From Clostridia bacterium (lineage in GTDB: Bacteria; Bacillota; Clostridia; Oscillospirales; CAG-272), in the NCBI GenBank assembly GCA_017457465.1, contig JAFTHJ010000153.1, forward strand, positions 1-7,029: a stretch of DNA of 7,029 bases, read 5' to 3'. Position numbers and translations under genes: made by a program. Each line of letters starts with the position of its first letter. The first letter of the stretch is position 1. The notes beneath the pieces are model-generated. The model was not told where the DNA came from. It did not search any database and saw only the letters and a list, made by a program, of their open reading frames with translations. Positions 1-5,780 of this stretch are shown piece by piece.

Positions 1-719
1 ATATTGTATCGTTAGGGTGCTTTTGCGGTGTGGCAATGGAGCTTGAAAGAATAGGCTTGAGAAATTGCAGTTTACCGTTTGATTGGGTGATATCGGGTGA
101 TTTTCAGTATGTGCTGAGAATGATAGAAAATGGCTTCACGGGCTTTGCGGAGAAGGAAAACCTGTATCAGGAAAATAACCCCGCATATTATTATGACAAG
201 GAAAGCCATGTGCATTTTTTCCATGATTTTTCACCGTACAAATCGCTTGATGAGCAGTATGAAGCATTCAAATCCAAATATCTGCGCCGTATAAACAGAT
301 TTTACGAAATCATAAAAAAACCTACTATATTCATACGATACTGTGGCAAACAAGACCTTGAATACATATCTCATAATTCGGATGAAATTTTAGCTATTTT
401 AAGAAAATTTAACCCTCAAAATAAAATTATCTTTATATCCAGCGTAGAGGAAGATTTCAATATTGATAATCTCTACTATGTTGAAAAGGATGTTGGCGAA
501 ACTATAGCGTGGAAGTTTTTCATCAAGCTGCCCGAATTGCAGACTTATTTGACTGAAAGCAGCACACTTAAGTACAACATAAGCAATAATTTGAAAAGAT
601 ATAAAAAAACAAAACGCAAGAGATTTCTCTCGAAGCTGTACGCGAAAATAATAGGTATATTCAGAAAGAAGGTATATCGGCATAGTTTGCAGTACAGCCA
701 ATTAAAAGGAGGACTATGA
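1..719 (+). CDS. DUF1796-family papain-like putative cysteine peptidase, 5' end missing
   Basis: The reading frame is open from the left edge (first full codon at 3) to TGA at 717-719, so the gene begins outside the window. The GTG at 30 is only an internal valine codon: the in-frame residues before it, IVSLGCFCG, belong to the family's N-terminal block. The visible protein reads SLGCFCGVA, then GLRNCSLPFDW, the hallmark of DUF1796 (putative papain-like cysteine peptidases). A cysteine of the first block is the likely nucleophile, and the HVHFFHDF segment offers histidines. The C-terminal 50 residues are very rich in lysine and arginine (KRYKKTKRKRF), with no membrane segment seen. Members are often found in capsule and surface-glycan loci, but their substrate is unknown to me; peptidase activity is a fold-based prediction. 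The gene is clearly more AT-rich than its neighbours. It overlaps the next gene by ATGA, implying coupled translation. Family assignment is confident, function is not. Confidence 0.85.
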   Translation, partial: IVSLGCFCGVAMELERIGLRNCSLPFDWVISGDFQYVLRMIENGFTGFAEKENLYQENNPAYYYDKESHVHFFHDFSPYKSLDEQYEAFKSKYLRRINRFYEIIKKPTIFIRYCGKQDLEYISHNSDEILAILRKFNPQNKIIFISSVEEDFNIDNLYYVEKDVGETIAWKFFIKLPELQTYLTESSTLKYNISNNLKRYKKTKRKRFLSKLYAKIIGIFRKKVYRHSLQYSQLKGGL

Positions 720-1900
720 ACATAAAGCTTGATTATTCGGATATCAGCTTCAAAGACGACGGCAGACTGAAGCTGCTTATTATCGTGGGTACTCGTCCCG
801 AGATAATCCGTCTCGCGGCGGTGATAAACAAATGCCGCAGATATTTTGACTGTGTTCTCGCTCACACGGGGCAGAACTATGACTATAACCTCAACGGAGT
901 TTTCTTCAAGGATTTGAAGCTTGATGACCCCGAGGTATATATGGATGCCGTGGGTGACGACCTCGGAGCTACTGTTGGTAACATCATCAATTGCTCCTAT
1001 AAGCTGATGAATCAGATAAAGCCCGATGCGCTTCTGATTCTCGGTGACACGAATTCCTGTCTCTCGGCTATCGCCGCAAAGAGGCTTCATATCCCGATAT
1101 TCCATATGGAGGCGGGTAACAGATGTAAGGACGAGTGTCTGCCCGAGGAGACAAACAGACGAATTGTCGATATCATTTCGGACGTCAACCTCGCATATTC
1201 CGAACACGCCCGTAGATATCTTCACGAGTGCGGACTTCCCAAGGAGAGAACCTATGTCACAGGCTCACCTATGGCGGAGGTGCTTCACAACAACCTTGAT
1301 GAGATAAAGGCGAGTGATATTCTTACAAGACTCGGACTCGAGAAGAAGAAATATATTCTTCTTTCGGCTCACCGAGAGGAGAACATAGACACCGAAAAGA
1401 ACTTCACAAGTCTCTTTACAGCGATAAATAAAATGGCGGAAAAGTACGATATGCCGATACTTTATTCCTGCCATCCTCGCTCGAGAAACCGTCTCGCGGC
1501 GAGTGGATTTAAGCTCGACGGACGTGTTATTCAGCACGAGCCGCTCGGCTTCCACGACTATAACCATCTGCAGATGAACGCGTTTGCCGTCGTTTCCGAC
1601 AGCGGAACGCTCCCCGAGGAAAGCTCTTTCTTCACAAGTGTGGGCAATCCTTTCCCCGCGGTCTGCATAAGAACCTCAACAGAGCGCCCAGAGGCGCTTG
1701 ACAAGGCGTGTTTTGTTCTTGCGGGAATCGACGAGCGCTCACTTCTGCAGGCGGTCGATACGGCGGTCAGTATGACCGAGAACGGCGACCACGGTATTCC
1801 CGTGCCCGTTTACGTTGAGGAAAACGTTTCGACGAAGGTTGTCAAGATAATTCAGTCCTATACGGGCGTAGTTAACAAAATGGTTTGGAGAAAGTTTTAA
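716..1900 (+). CDS. CapG/FnlC-type nucleotide-sugar 2-epimerase (UDP-L-FucNAc branch)
   Basis: This 394-residue protein belongs to the non-hydrolysing UDP-GlcNAc 2-epimerase superfamily (two Rossmann-like domains, GT-B fold, cytoplasmic). Visible motifs are GTRPE (25-29), HTGQNYD (50-56), LGDTNS (109-114), HMEAGNR (130-136), PEETNR (143-148), SAHREEN (217-223), CHPRSR (252-257), SDSGTLPEES (294-303) and TERPEA (322-327). Asp111, Glu132, Glu144 or Glu145, and His219 match the family's catalytic positions. The variants HTGQNYDYNLN, LGDTNSCL and EAGNRC, plus the N-terminal VGTRPEIIRL, resemble S. aureus CapG and FnlC/WbjD rather than WecB. Those enzymes make UDP-N-acetyl-L-fucosamine from UDP-2-acetamido-2,6-dideoxy-L-talose. 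The two preceding enzymes of that route (CapE and CapF types) are not in the window. The start at 716 has AAAAGGAGG at 704-712, only 3 bases away, and overlaps the upstream stop, suggesting coupling. The superfamily is certain; substrate by motif resemblance is about 75% sure. Confidence 0.9.
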   Translation: MNIKLDYSDISFKDDGRLKLLIIVGTRPEIIRLAAVINKCRRYFDCVLAHTGQNYDYNLNGVFFKDLKLDDPEVYMDAVGDDLGATVGNIINCSYKLMNQIKPDALLILGDTNSCLSAIAAKRLHIPIFHMEAGNRCKDECLPEETNRRIVDIISDVNLAYSEHARRYLHECGLPKERTYVTGSPMAEVLHNNLDEIKASDILTRLGLEKKKYILLSAHREENIDTEKNFTSLFTAINKMAEKYDMPILYSCHPRSRNRLAASGFKLDGRVIQHEPLGFHDYNHLQMNAFAVVSDSGTLPEESSFFTSVGNPFPAVCIRTSTERPEALDKACFVLAGIDERSLLQAVDTAVSMTENGDHGIPVPVYVEENVSTKVVKIIQSYTGVVNKMVWRKF

Positions 1901-1913
1901 ACCCTGCTTGATT

Positions 1914-1917
1914 GGAG
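1914..1917 (+). promoter_or_regulatory. Ribosome binding site deciding the nucleotidyltransferase start
   Basis: GGAG lies 6 bases before the ATG at 1924. The alternative TTG at 1912 would overlap this site and has no purine-rich sequence of its own upstream (only CCCTGCTTGA), so the ATG at 1924 is preferred. Confidence 0.6.
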
Positions 1918-1923
1918 AATGAT

Positions 1924-3087
1924 ATGGAGAATTTGGTTGAGCTTATGATGAAGCTGATAAAGAGCGAGGTCTCGGGGACCGCGCTTGAGGTTGCTTCACC
2001 TATATCATTGTCTGAAGCCGAATCCAAAAAGCTTTATTCAATATCAAAGTCGCACGACCTCGCGCACGTTGTCGGTTCGGCACTTCGCAAGAGCGGAATA
2101 GCCGTAGACAAGGAGACAGAGGCTAAATTTCAGAAGCAGACTTTTACGGCGGTATACCGCTATGAGAGCATAAATTACGAATTTAACCGAATTTGCGAGA
2201 CACTTGAGAGCGCACAGATTCCATTCGTTCCGCTCAAGGGCTCGGTTATCAGAAATCACTATGCCGAGCCATGGCAGAGAACAAGCTGTGATATTGACAT
2301 ACTGGTTCACGAGGAAGACCTTGATAGGGCGGTTTCGGTTCTGACCGATAAGCTTGAATATATCTGCGATGAAAAAAAGAACTACCACGACATCTCGCTC
2401 CACTCAAAGAGCAAGGTGCATCTTGAGCTTCATTTCAGCATCAAGGAAACGAGGGATAGTATAGACGCGCTTCTTGAGCGTGTGTGGGAATACTGCGATA
2501 CAGCTGACGGAAAGCTCTATGAGCACAGGCAAAGCAAGGAATATCTTATGTTCCATCTATTTGCGCATATGTCGTATCACTTCACGCACGGCGGCTGCGG
2601 AATAAAACCCTTTGTAGACATATATCTGCTCGACTTGAACCTTGAATATGACGAAGCCAAGCTGCGGGAGCTGTGCGAGGTCTGCGGACTTGACAGATTC
2701 CGTGATGCCGTTAAGCGGCTCATAGGAGTGTGGTTCGAGGGTGAGCCGCATACCGAGCTTACGCGGACTATGGAGCTATATCTGCTTAAGGGGGGCGTTT
2801 ACGGCACGAAAGAGCAGCATTTAGCACTTGAACAAAAGAAGAGCGGCGGCAAGGGGAAATACATATTGAGCCGAATCTTTATGCCGTACGATAGCCTGAA
2901 GCTGAAATATCCGAGCTTGGAAAAGCGCAGATGGCTCACACCCGTATATCAGGTGCGCCGTTGGTTCAGCGCGATATTCGGAGGACGGACGGGAAGGTCT
3001 GTCAAGGAATTGAAGACGGTAAATAAAATAGACGGTGAGAAAGCCGATTCTATTGCCGAGCTTATGAAAGAGGTTGGCTTGGGATAA
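1924..3087 (+). CDS. Nucleotidyltransferase-fold protein, PF14907 (NTP_transf_5) type
   Basis: A 387-residue protein from ATG 1924 (391 if the TTG at 1912 is used). The core is a minimal polymerase-beta-like nucleotidyltransferase: PFVPLKGSVI, with Gly106-Ser107 as the nucleotide-binding turn, and RTSCDIDILV, where Asp123 and Asp125 are the metal-binding pair. Further on, HLELHF has Glu168 as a possible third carboxylate, and a His-rich helical part (HLFAHMSYHF, then GGCGIKPFVDIYLL) is typical of these uncharacterised transferases. The N-terminal 90 residues are predicted helical, and the last 100 are basic and have no motif I know. No signal peptide is seen. Such proteins occur in capsule and peptide-modification clusters; the acceptor is unknown. 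The gene lies 23 bases after the CapG-like gene in the same direction and is followed at once by a terminator, so it is probably the last gene of that operon. The fold is likely; any role in modifying a sugar or lipid carrier is a guess. Confidence 0.82.
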   Translation: MENLVELMMKLIKSEVSGTALEVASPISLSEAESKKLYSISKSHDLAHVVGSALRKSGIAVDKETEAKFQKQTFTAVYRYESINYEFNRICETLESAQIPFVPLKGSVIRNHYAEPWQRTSCDIDILVHEEDLDRAVSVLTDKLEYICDEKKNYHDISLHSKSKVHLELHFSIKETRDSIDALLERVWEYCDTADGKLYEHRQSKEYLMFHLFAHMSYHFTHGGCGIKPFVDIYLLDLNLEYDEAKLRELCEVCGLDRFRDAVKRLIGVWFEGEPHTELTRTMELYLLKGGVYGTKEQHLALEQKKSGGKGKYILSRIFMPYDSLKLKYPSLEKRRWLTPVYQVRRWFSAIFGGRTGRSVKELKTVNKIDGEKADSIAELMKEVGLG

Positions 3088-3091
3088 AAAT

Positions 3092-3128
3092 AAAAACGGA
3101 CTAAAATCTTTTAGTCCGTTTTTGTTTT
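3092..3128 (+). terminator. Rho-independent terminator after the nucleotidyltransferase gene
   Basis: A perfect 15-bp inverted repeat (3092-3106 with 3109-3123; core CGGACTAAAA/TTTTAGTCCG) starts four bases after the stop codon and ends in a T-rich tract (TTTTTGTTTT). The A-rich left arm could also let it work in reverse. It closes the upstream operon and separates it from the second epimerase. Confidence 0.9.
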
Positions 3129-3154
3129 GCTTAAAATTTTGTTGCTTGGATAAT
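3127..3154 (+). promoter_or_regulatory. Possible sigma-A promoter of the second epimerase
   Basis: TTGCTT (3127-3132, 3 of 6 consensus matches) is followed after 16 bases by GATAAT (3149-3154, 5 of 6). This would start transcription near 3161, giving a leader of about 25 bases with AAAGGA as ribosome binding site (3174-3179). The preceding terminator makes a separate promoter necessary, but the -35 match is weak and the area is AT-rich. Confidence 0.35.
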
Positions 3155-3185
3155 AATAAATAAAAAAGCAACAAAAGGAAGTCTT

Positions 3186-4286
3186 ATGAAGAAGATAATG
3201 CTTGTGTTCGGAACGCGCCCCGAGGCGATAAAAATGTGTCCGCTTGTGAAAGAATTGCGTAACAGAGAAGGGATAGCGGTGTCGGTTTGTGTGACAGGAC
3301 AACACCGTGGATTGCTTGACGGAGTGCTTGACGCCTTTGGTGTGAAGCCCGACTACGACTTTTCGCTTATGCGTGAGGGGCAGACTCTCTTTGATATAAC
3401 GGTGAATATATTGAACCGTATAAAGGCGGTGCTTGTCGAGTCCTCACCGGATATAGTTCTCGTCCACGGAGACACGTCCACTGCCTTTGCGGCAGCTCTT
3501 GCCTGTTTTTATGAGCGGATTGACGTGGGACATATCGAGGCAGGGCTTCGAACCTATGATATATACAGTCCCTATCCCGAGGAATTCAACCGTCAGGCAA
3601 TATCGCTTATCGCAAAATATAGCTTCGCCCCCACAGAGGCGGCGAGGGATAATCTTCTGCGAGAGGGTAGGGAGCCGAGCCATGTTTTTGTTACCGGCAA
3701 CACCGCAATTGATGCTCTCGCGACGACTGTTCGCTCCGACTATACTCACCCATTGCTTGAGTGGGTAGGGGATAGAAGACTTGTTCTGCTCACCGCTCAC
3801 AGGCGCGAGAATCTCGGAGCACCGCTGCGGAGTATGCTTCGGGCTATACGCAGAGTGAGCGAGGAGTATGATGACATAAGAGTTATATATCCCGTTCATC
3901 CGAATCCCGCGGTTCGCGGGGTGGCAAACGAGATTTTCGGAGGCTGCAAAGGAGTCCGACTGACCGAGCCGCTTGACGTGCTTGATTTTCACAATATTCT
4001 CGCTCGGAGCTTTATGGTTCTGACCGATAGCGGAGGTATTCAGGAGGAGGCACCCGCGCTCGGAAAGCCCGTGCTCGTTATGCGCGACACCACCGAACGT
4101 CCCGAGGGGATAAGCGCGGGAACAATAAAGCTCGTGGGAACGGATGAGGAGAATATTTATAGCAGTTTTTGTAGGCTCCTTAATGACAAAGAGGCTTACG
4201 AGGCTATGGCGAGAGCGTCAAATCCTTACGGCGACGGACACGCCGCGGAGAGAATAGCGGATATTTTGTACGATAAAGTAAAATGA
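3186..4286 (+). CDS. wecB: UDP-N-acetylglucosamine 2-epimerase (non-hydrolysing)
   Basis: A 366-residue enzyme of normal family length, interconverting UDP-GlcNAc and UDP-ManNAc in the cytoplasm to feed ManNAc or ManNAcA units into wall teichoic acid linkage units, capsule or other glycans. Motifs in order: GTRPEAIKM (9-17), TGQHRGLLD (37-45), VHGDTST (93-99), HIEAGLRT (116-123), YPEEFNRQ (130-137), TAHRREN (203-209), YPVHPNP (235-241), TDSGGIQEE (280-288) and TTERPE (302-307). Asp96, Glu118, Glu132 or Glu133, and His205 fit the catalytic positions. The canonical VHGDT, HIEAGLRT and DSGGIQEE forms separate it from its CapG-like paralogue upstream. One oddity is QHRG at 39-42, where many homologues have QHRQ; the missing second Gln is, as I recall, an allosteric UDP-GlcNAc contact. 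ATG 3186 follows AAAGGAAG at a good distance. With terminators on both sides it is probably monocistronic. The names mnaA or capP would fit equally well. Confidence 0.93.
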   Translation: MKKIMLVFGTRPEAIKMCPLVKELRNREGIAVSVCVTGQHRGLLDGVLDAFGVKPDYDFSLMREGQTLFDITVNILNRIKAVLVESSPDIVLVHGDTSTAFAAALACFYERIDVGHIEAGLRTYDIYSPYPEEFNRQAISLIAKYSFAPTEAARDNLLREGREPSHVFVTGNTAIDALATTVRSDYTHPLLEWVGDRRLVLLTAHRRENLGAPLRSMLRAIRRVSEEYDDIRVIYPVHPNPAVRGVANEIFGGCKGVRLTEPLDVLDFHNILARSFMVLTDSGGIQEEAPALGKPVLVMRDTTERPEGISAGTIKLVGTDEENIYSSFCRLLNDKEAYEAMARASNPYGDGHAAERIADILYDKVK

Positions 4287-4292
4287 AAAATG

Positions 4293-4322
4293 GCGAGGGT
4301 GGACACAGTCCTCCCTCGCTTT
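4293..4322. terminator. Bidirectional terminator between convergent genes
   Basis: GCGAGGG (4293-4299) pairs with CCCTCGC (4313-4319). After one T-T mismatch, GGAC (4301-4304) pairs with GTCC (4308-4311) around an ACA loop. A T tract (TTT then GTCGTTT) follows on the plus strand, and AAAAA at 4286-4290 gives TTTTT on the minus strand. It fills the 41-base gap between the epimerase and the hydrolase and can serve both. Confidence 0.85.
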
Positions 4323-4327
4323 GTCGT

Positions 4328-5194
4328 TTAACTGTAAAAGTCGTGATTTCCTATACGGAATTCAAAGGTTCTGTTCTTCGCTATCCAGTTGTTTGTGGCG
4401 ATTCTCGGATTCATAAAGAAAAGAATTTCGTCAGACACGCTGTAGCCCTCAAGACATATCTTTGCCGCGATTATCGACGACGCCGTTGGCTTCTGATATA
4501 TCGTTCCGAACGACACGGGTGAGAATTGTGTTCCGCCGCGTCTGTCGAATATCACGCCGTAGACGGTGTTCGGGTAGCTTGGACTAGCACGCCTGTTGAG
4601 AACGACATTTCCGACCGCTATTTGTCCGAGCAGACTCTCACCCTTTGCCTCGGCACTGATTATGCGAGAGAGCCAATAAAGGTCGTTCGCGTTGTAGAAC
4701 TCGTCACCCGATTTCGGCAACACGCCTGTGTTTTTGAGTGTTACCGAGCGTGTGGCGTTGCTCCAGCCGACCTCAACTCCGAGTGCCTTGGCGATGGCTC
4801 TTACAGGAACGAACATAGTGCCGTCGATTATTCTTATGCGTTCGACGGTATAGAAGCATCTTCCGTCTTCATATACATAATAGTCACCGTCGGTTGCGGT
4901 TGCTACCTTGGTGCCCTTGGTGACCACCGCCGTTCGGGTTTTTGCGTCCCACGATACCGTGCAGCCGCCCACGAGCGCACAGAAATCTCTGATTGCGACG
5001 TATGTAACCGAATCGATAAGAGCCGACCTGCCTTGCAGAACCTGTTTCCCGTCCATATGTATCGCTACCTGCGAGGACCCCGCGGGGAAGCTTATGCTCC
5101 GCTCGGAGGACGCCGACGCGCCAATACAAAAGACCGACACCAGCATGACCGCACAAAGCAGAACAGCCGCCGCCCTTTTTGTCATATTCTTCAA
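4328..5194 (-). CDS. Secreted cell wall hydrolase: copper-amine-oxidase-N-like repeats plus SleB domain
   Basis: A 288-residue exported protein. Residues 1-28 form a signal peptide (KNMTKR basic start, hydrophobic core AAAVLLCAVMLVSVF, cleavage likely after ASA). Residues 42-155 hold two copper amine oxidase N-domain-like repeats (YVAIRDFCALVGG with VSWDAKTRTAVV, then MFVPVRAIAKALG with VGWSNATRSVTL), thought to bind the wall. Residues 172-288 are a Hydrolase_2/SleB domain: RIISAEAKGE, with Glu182 at the catalytic position of spore cortex lytic transglycosylases, then GQIAVGNVVLNRR, PVSFG, and the end IGNHDFYS. It would cleave peptidoglycan outside the membrane. Similar fusions are common in Clostridia, so a specific role in spore germination is not shown. 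The TTG start at 5194 is chosen because AAGGAGG lies 8 bases upstream; the ATG three codons later is too far from it. The gene stands alone, convergent with the epimerase and with its own promoter. Confidence 0.92.
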   Translation of the reverse strand: MKNMTKRAAAVLLCAVMLVSVFCIGASASSERSISFPAGSSQVAIHMDGKQVLQGRSALIDSVTYVAIRDFCALVGGCTVSWDAKTRTAVVTKGTKVATATDGDYYVYEDGRCFYTVERIRIIDGTMFVPVRAIAKALGVEVGWSNATRSVTLKNTGVLPKSGDEFYNANDLYWLSRIISAEAKGESLLGQIAVGNVVLNRRASPSYPNTVYGVIFDRRGGTQFSPVSFGTIYQKPTASSIIAAKICLEGYSVSDEILFFMNPRIATNNWIAKNRTFEFRIGNHDFYS

Positions 5195-5202
5195 AGCTGT
5201 TA

Positions 5203-5209
5203 CCTCCTT
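5203..5209 (-). promoter_or_regulatory. Strong ribosome binding site supporting a TTG start
   Basis: On the minus strand AAGGAGG is followed by TAACAGCT and then TTG at 5194-5192. The 8-base spacing is optimal for TTG and 17 bases for the next ATG, so the hydrolase most likely begins at TTG. Confidence 0.8.
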
Positions 5210-5251
5210 GTTTTATTCGGACAAGCTCCGCAGAACTTGCACCGTATGCCT

Positions 5252-5280
5252 ATTATAACAAAGGCTTCCAAATCTCTCAA
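5252..5280 (-). promoter_or_regulatory. Extended -10 sigma-A promoter of the SleB-domain hydrolase
   Basis: On the minus strand TTGAGA (5280-5275, 5 of 6) and TATAAT (5257-5252, perfect) are 17 bases apart, with TG one base before the -10 hexamer (TGTTATAAT). Transcription should start near 5245, with a leader of about 50 bases. The pattern is vegetative rather than one of the forespore or mother-cell sigma factors. Confidence 0.8.
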
Positions 5281-5328
5281 GGCACAGATTTTTCCATAAG
5301 CGCCGTGAAAAATATGGAAGCCGTATTC

Positions 5329-5356
5329 AAAAAACGCCGCAAAGCTATGCGGCGTA
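5329..5356 (-). terminator. Orphan rho-independent terminator, minus strand
   Basis: ACGCCGCA (5334-5341) pairs with TGCGGCGT (5348-5355) around a 6-base loop. Read on the minus strand the hairpin is followed directly by TTTTTT (5334-5329), a classic terminator. No minus-strand gene is recognised just upstream: the only candidate is the tRNA at 5784-5860, which already has a terminator. It may insulate the hydrolase promoter or end an unrecognised small RNA. Confidence 0.65.
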
Positions 5357-5436
5357 TGGTGTGCGGGGAATGTGACGGTTCTGTGAGCGTTGGAACAGAT
5401 TGGAGGTTTTGGCAGAATAAATCGGGGGCGAGAACG

Positions 5437-5538
5437 AAAAATGAAGCATCGGCTACGCCGATATGAAGCTAAACGCACACAATTTTCTCCGTGAGCCGAA
5501 GGCTCGCTTCATAGCAACGAAGTTGCGACTTCATTTTT
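5437..5538. repeat. Small-hairpin repeat element with 10-bp terminal inverted repeats
   Basis: AAAAATGAAG (5437-5446) and CTTCATTTTT (5529-5538) are perfect terminal inverted repeats. Between them lie ATCGGC-TAC-GCCGAT (5448-5462), GAGCC-GAA-GGCTC (5493-5505) and GCAAC-GAA-GTTGC (5514-5526), plus an inner ATGAAGC/GCTTCAT pair (5463-5469, 5506-5512). A further hairpin GCAC-CGTAA-GTGC (5542-5554) lies just outside. The style matches dispersed non-coding repeats I recall from gut Clostridia, where hairpins such as GGCTACGCC and GAGCCGAAGGCTC alternate with TGAAG motifs. It has no coding content; a non-autonomous mobile element is possible. Confidence 0.6.
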
Positions 5539-5660
5539 CATGCACCGTAAGTGCGCTTTTCTGTGAATGGACGATAAAAAAGATATTTTACCTTTTTAAT
5601 CAATGAATTTGAATCCAAATTTAATGCTTTTCGACGGAAGGAGAAAAGCTTCCTTAACAC

Positions 5661-5741
5661 CTTTTCACTATTCACTTTTACCTATTACCTGATCGACAAG
5701 TTTCGTAAGAGAAGAGTGAAAAGTGAAGAGGTAATAGTGAA
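5661..5741. repeat. GTGAA-type degenerate inverted repeat
   Basis: The left arm is pyrimidine-rich (CTTTTCACTATTCACTTTT, 5661-5679, then CTATTACCT, 5682-5690). The right arm is purine-rich, with GTGAAAAGTGAAGAGG (5716-5731) and TAATAGTGAAGAAGT. Exact pairs include TTCACTTTT with AAAAGTGAA (5719-5727), CTATTACCT with AGGTAATAG (5729-5737), and TTCACTATT (5664-5672) with AATAGTGAA (5733-5741). Strings of this kind are frequent intergenic repeats in Clostridia. The AGGTAA and GTGAAG units also make short tandem imperfect repeats. It has no coding content. Confidence 0.55.
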
Positions 5742-5780
5742 GAAGTAAAAATCGACAAGCTTCTGTCGAAACTTGTCGAT
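5692..5780. repeat. Long-range 14-bp inverted repeat competing with the tRNA terminator
   Basis: ATCGACAAGTTTCG (5692-5705) is the exact reverse complement of 5767-5780. The second arm is also used by the tRNA terminator stem (5747-5759 with 5772-5784), and TCGACA/TGTCGA (5752-5757 with 5764-5769) can form a smaller hairpin. So two TCGACA arms and two TGTCGA arms allow mutually exclusive pairings. Confidence 0.55.

Noticed and set aside
30..719. DUF1796 gene starting at GTG 30
   Set aside because: The in-frame residues before it (IVSLGCFCG) are part of the family's conserved N-terminal block, so the real start lies left of the window.
545..1225. 226-codon minus-strand frame opposite the first two genes
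   Set aside because: It is antisense to the well-supported epimerase and DUF1796 genes, crosses their junction, and its product has no recognisable motif.
1912..1923. TTG at 1912 as start of the nucleotidyltransferase
   Set aside because: It has no purine-rich site upstream, whereas ATG 1924 has GGAG at 6 bases.
4526..5299. 257-codon plus-strand frame opposite the SleB-domain gene
   Set aside because: It is antisense to a gene with signal peptide, domains, promoter and ribosome binding site; its product is arginine/cysteine-rich and of shadow character.
5356..5440. Small RNA gene ending at the orphan terminator
   Set aside because: No promoter was found on the minus strand between 5440 and 5560 and no known RNA family was recognised, so it is kept only as a question, not a feature.
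5200..5478. 92-codon minus-strand frame in the non-coding stretch
   Set aside because: It runs through the orphan terminator, the hydrolase promoter and its ribosome binding site and begins inside the hairpin repeat; no ribosome binding site or known motif was seen.
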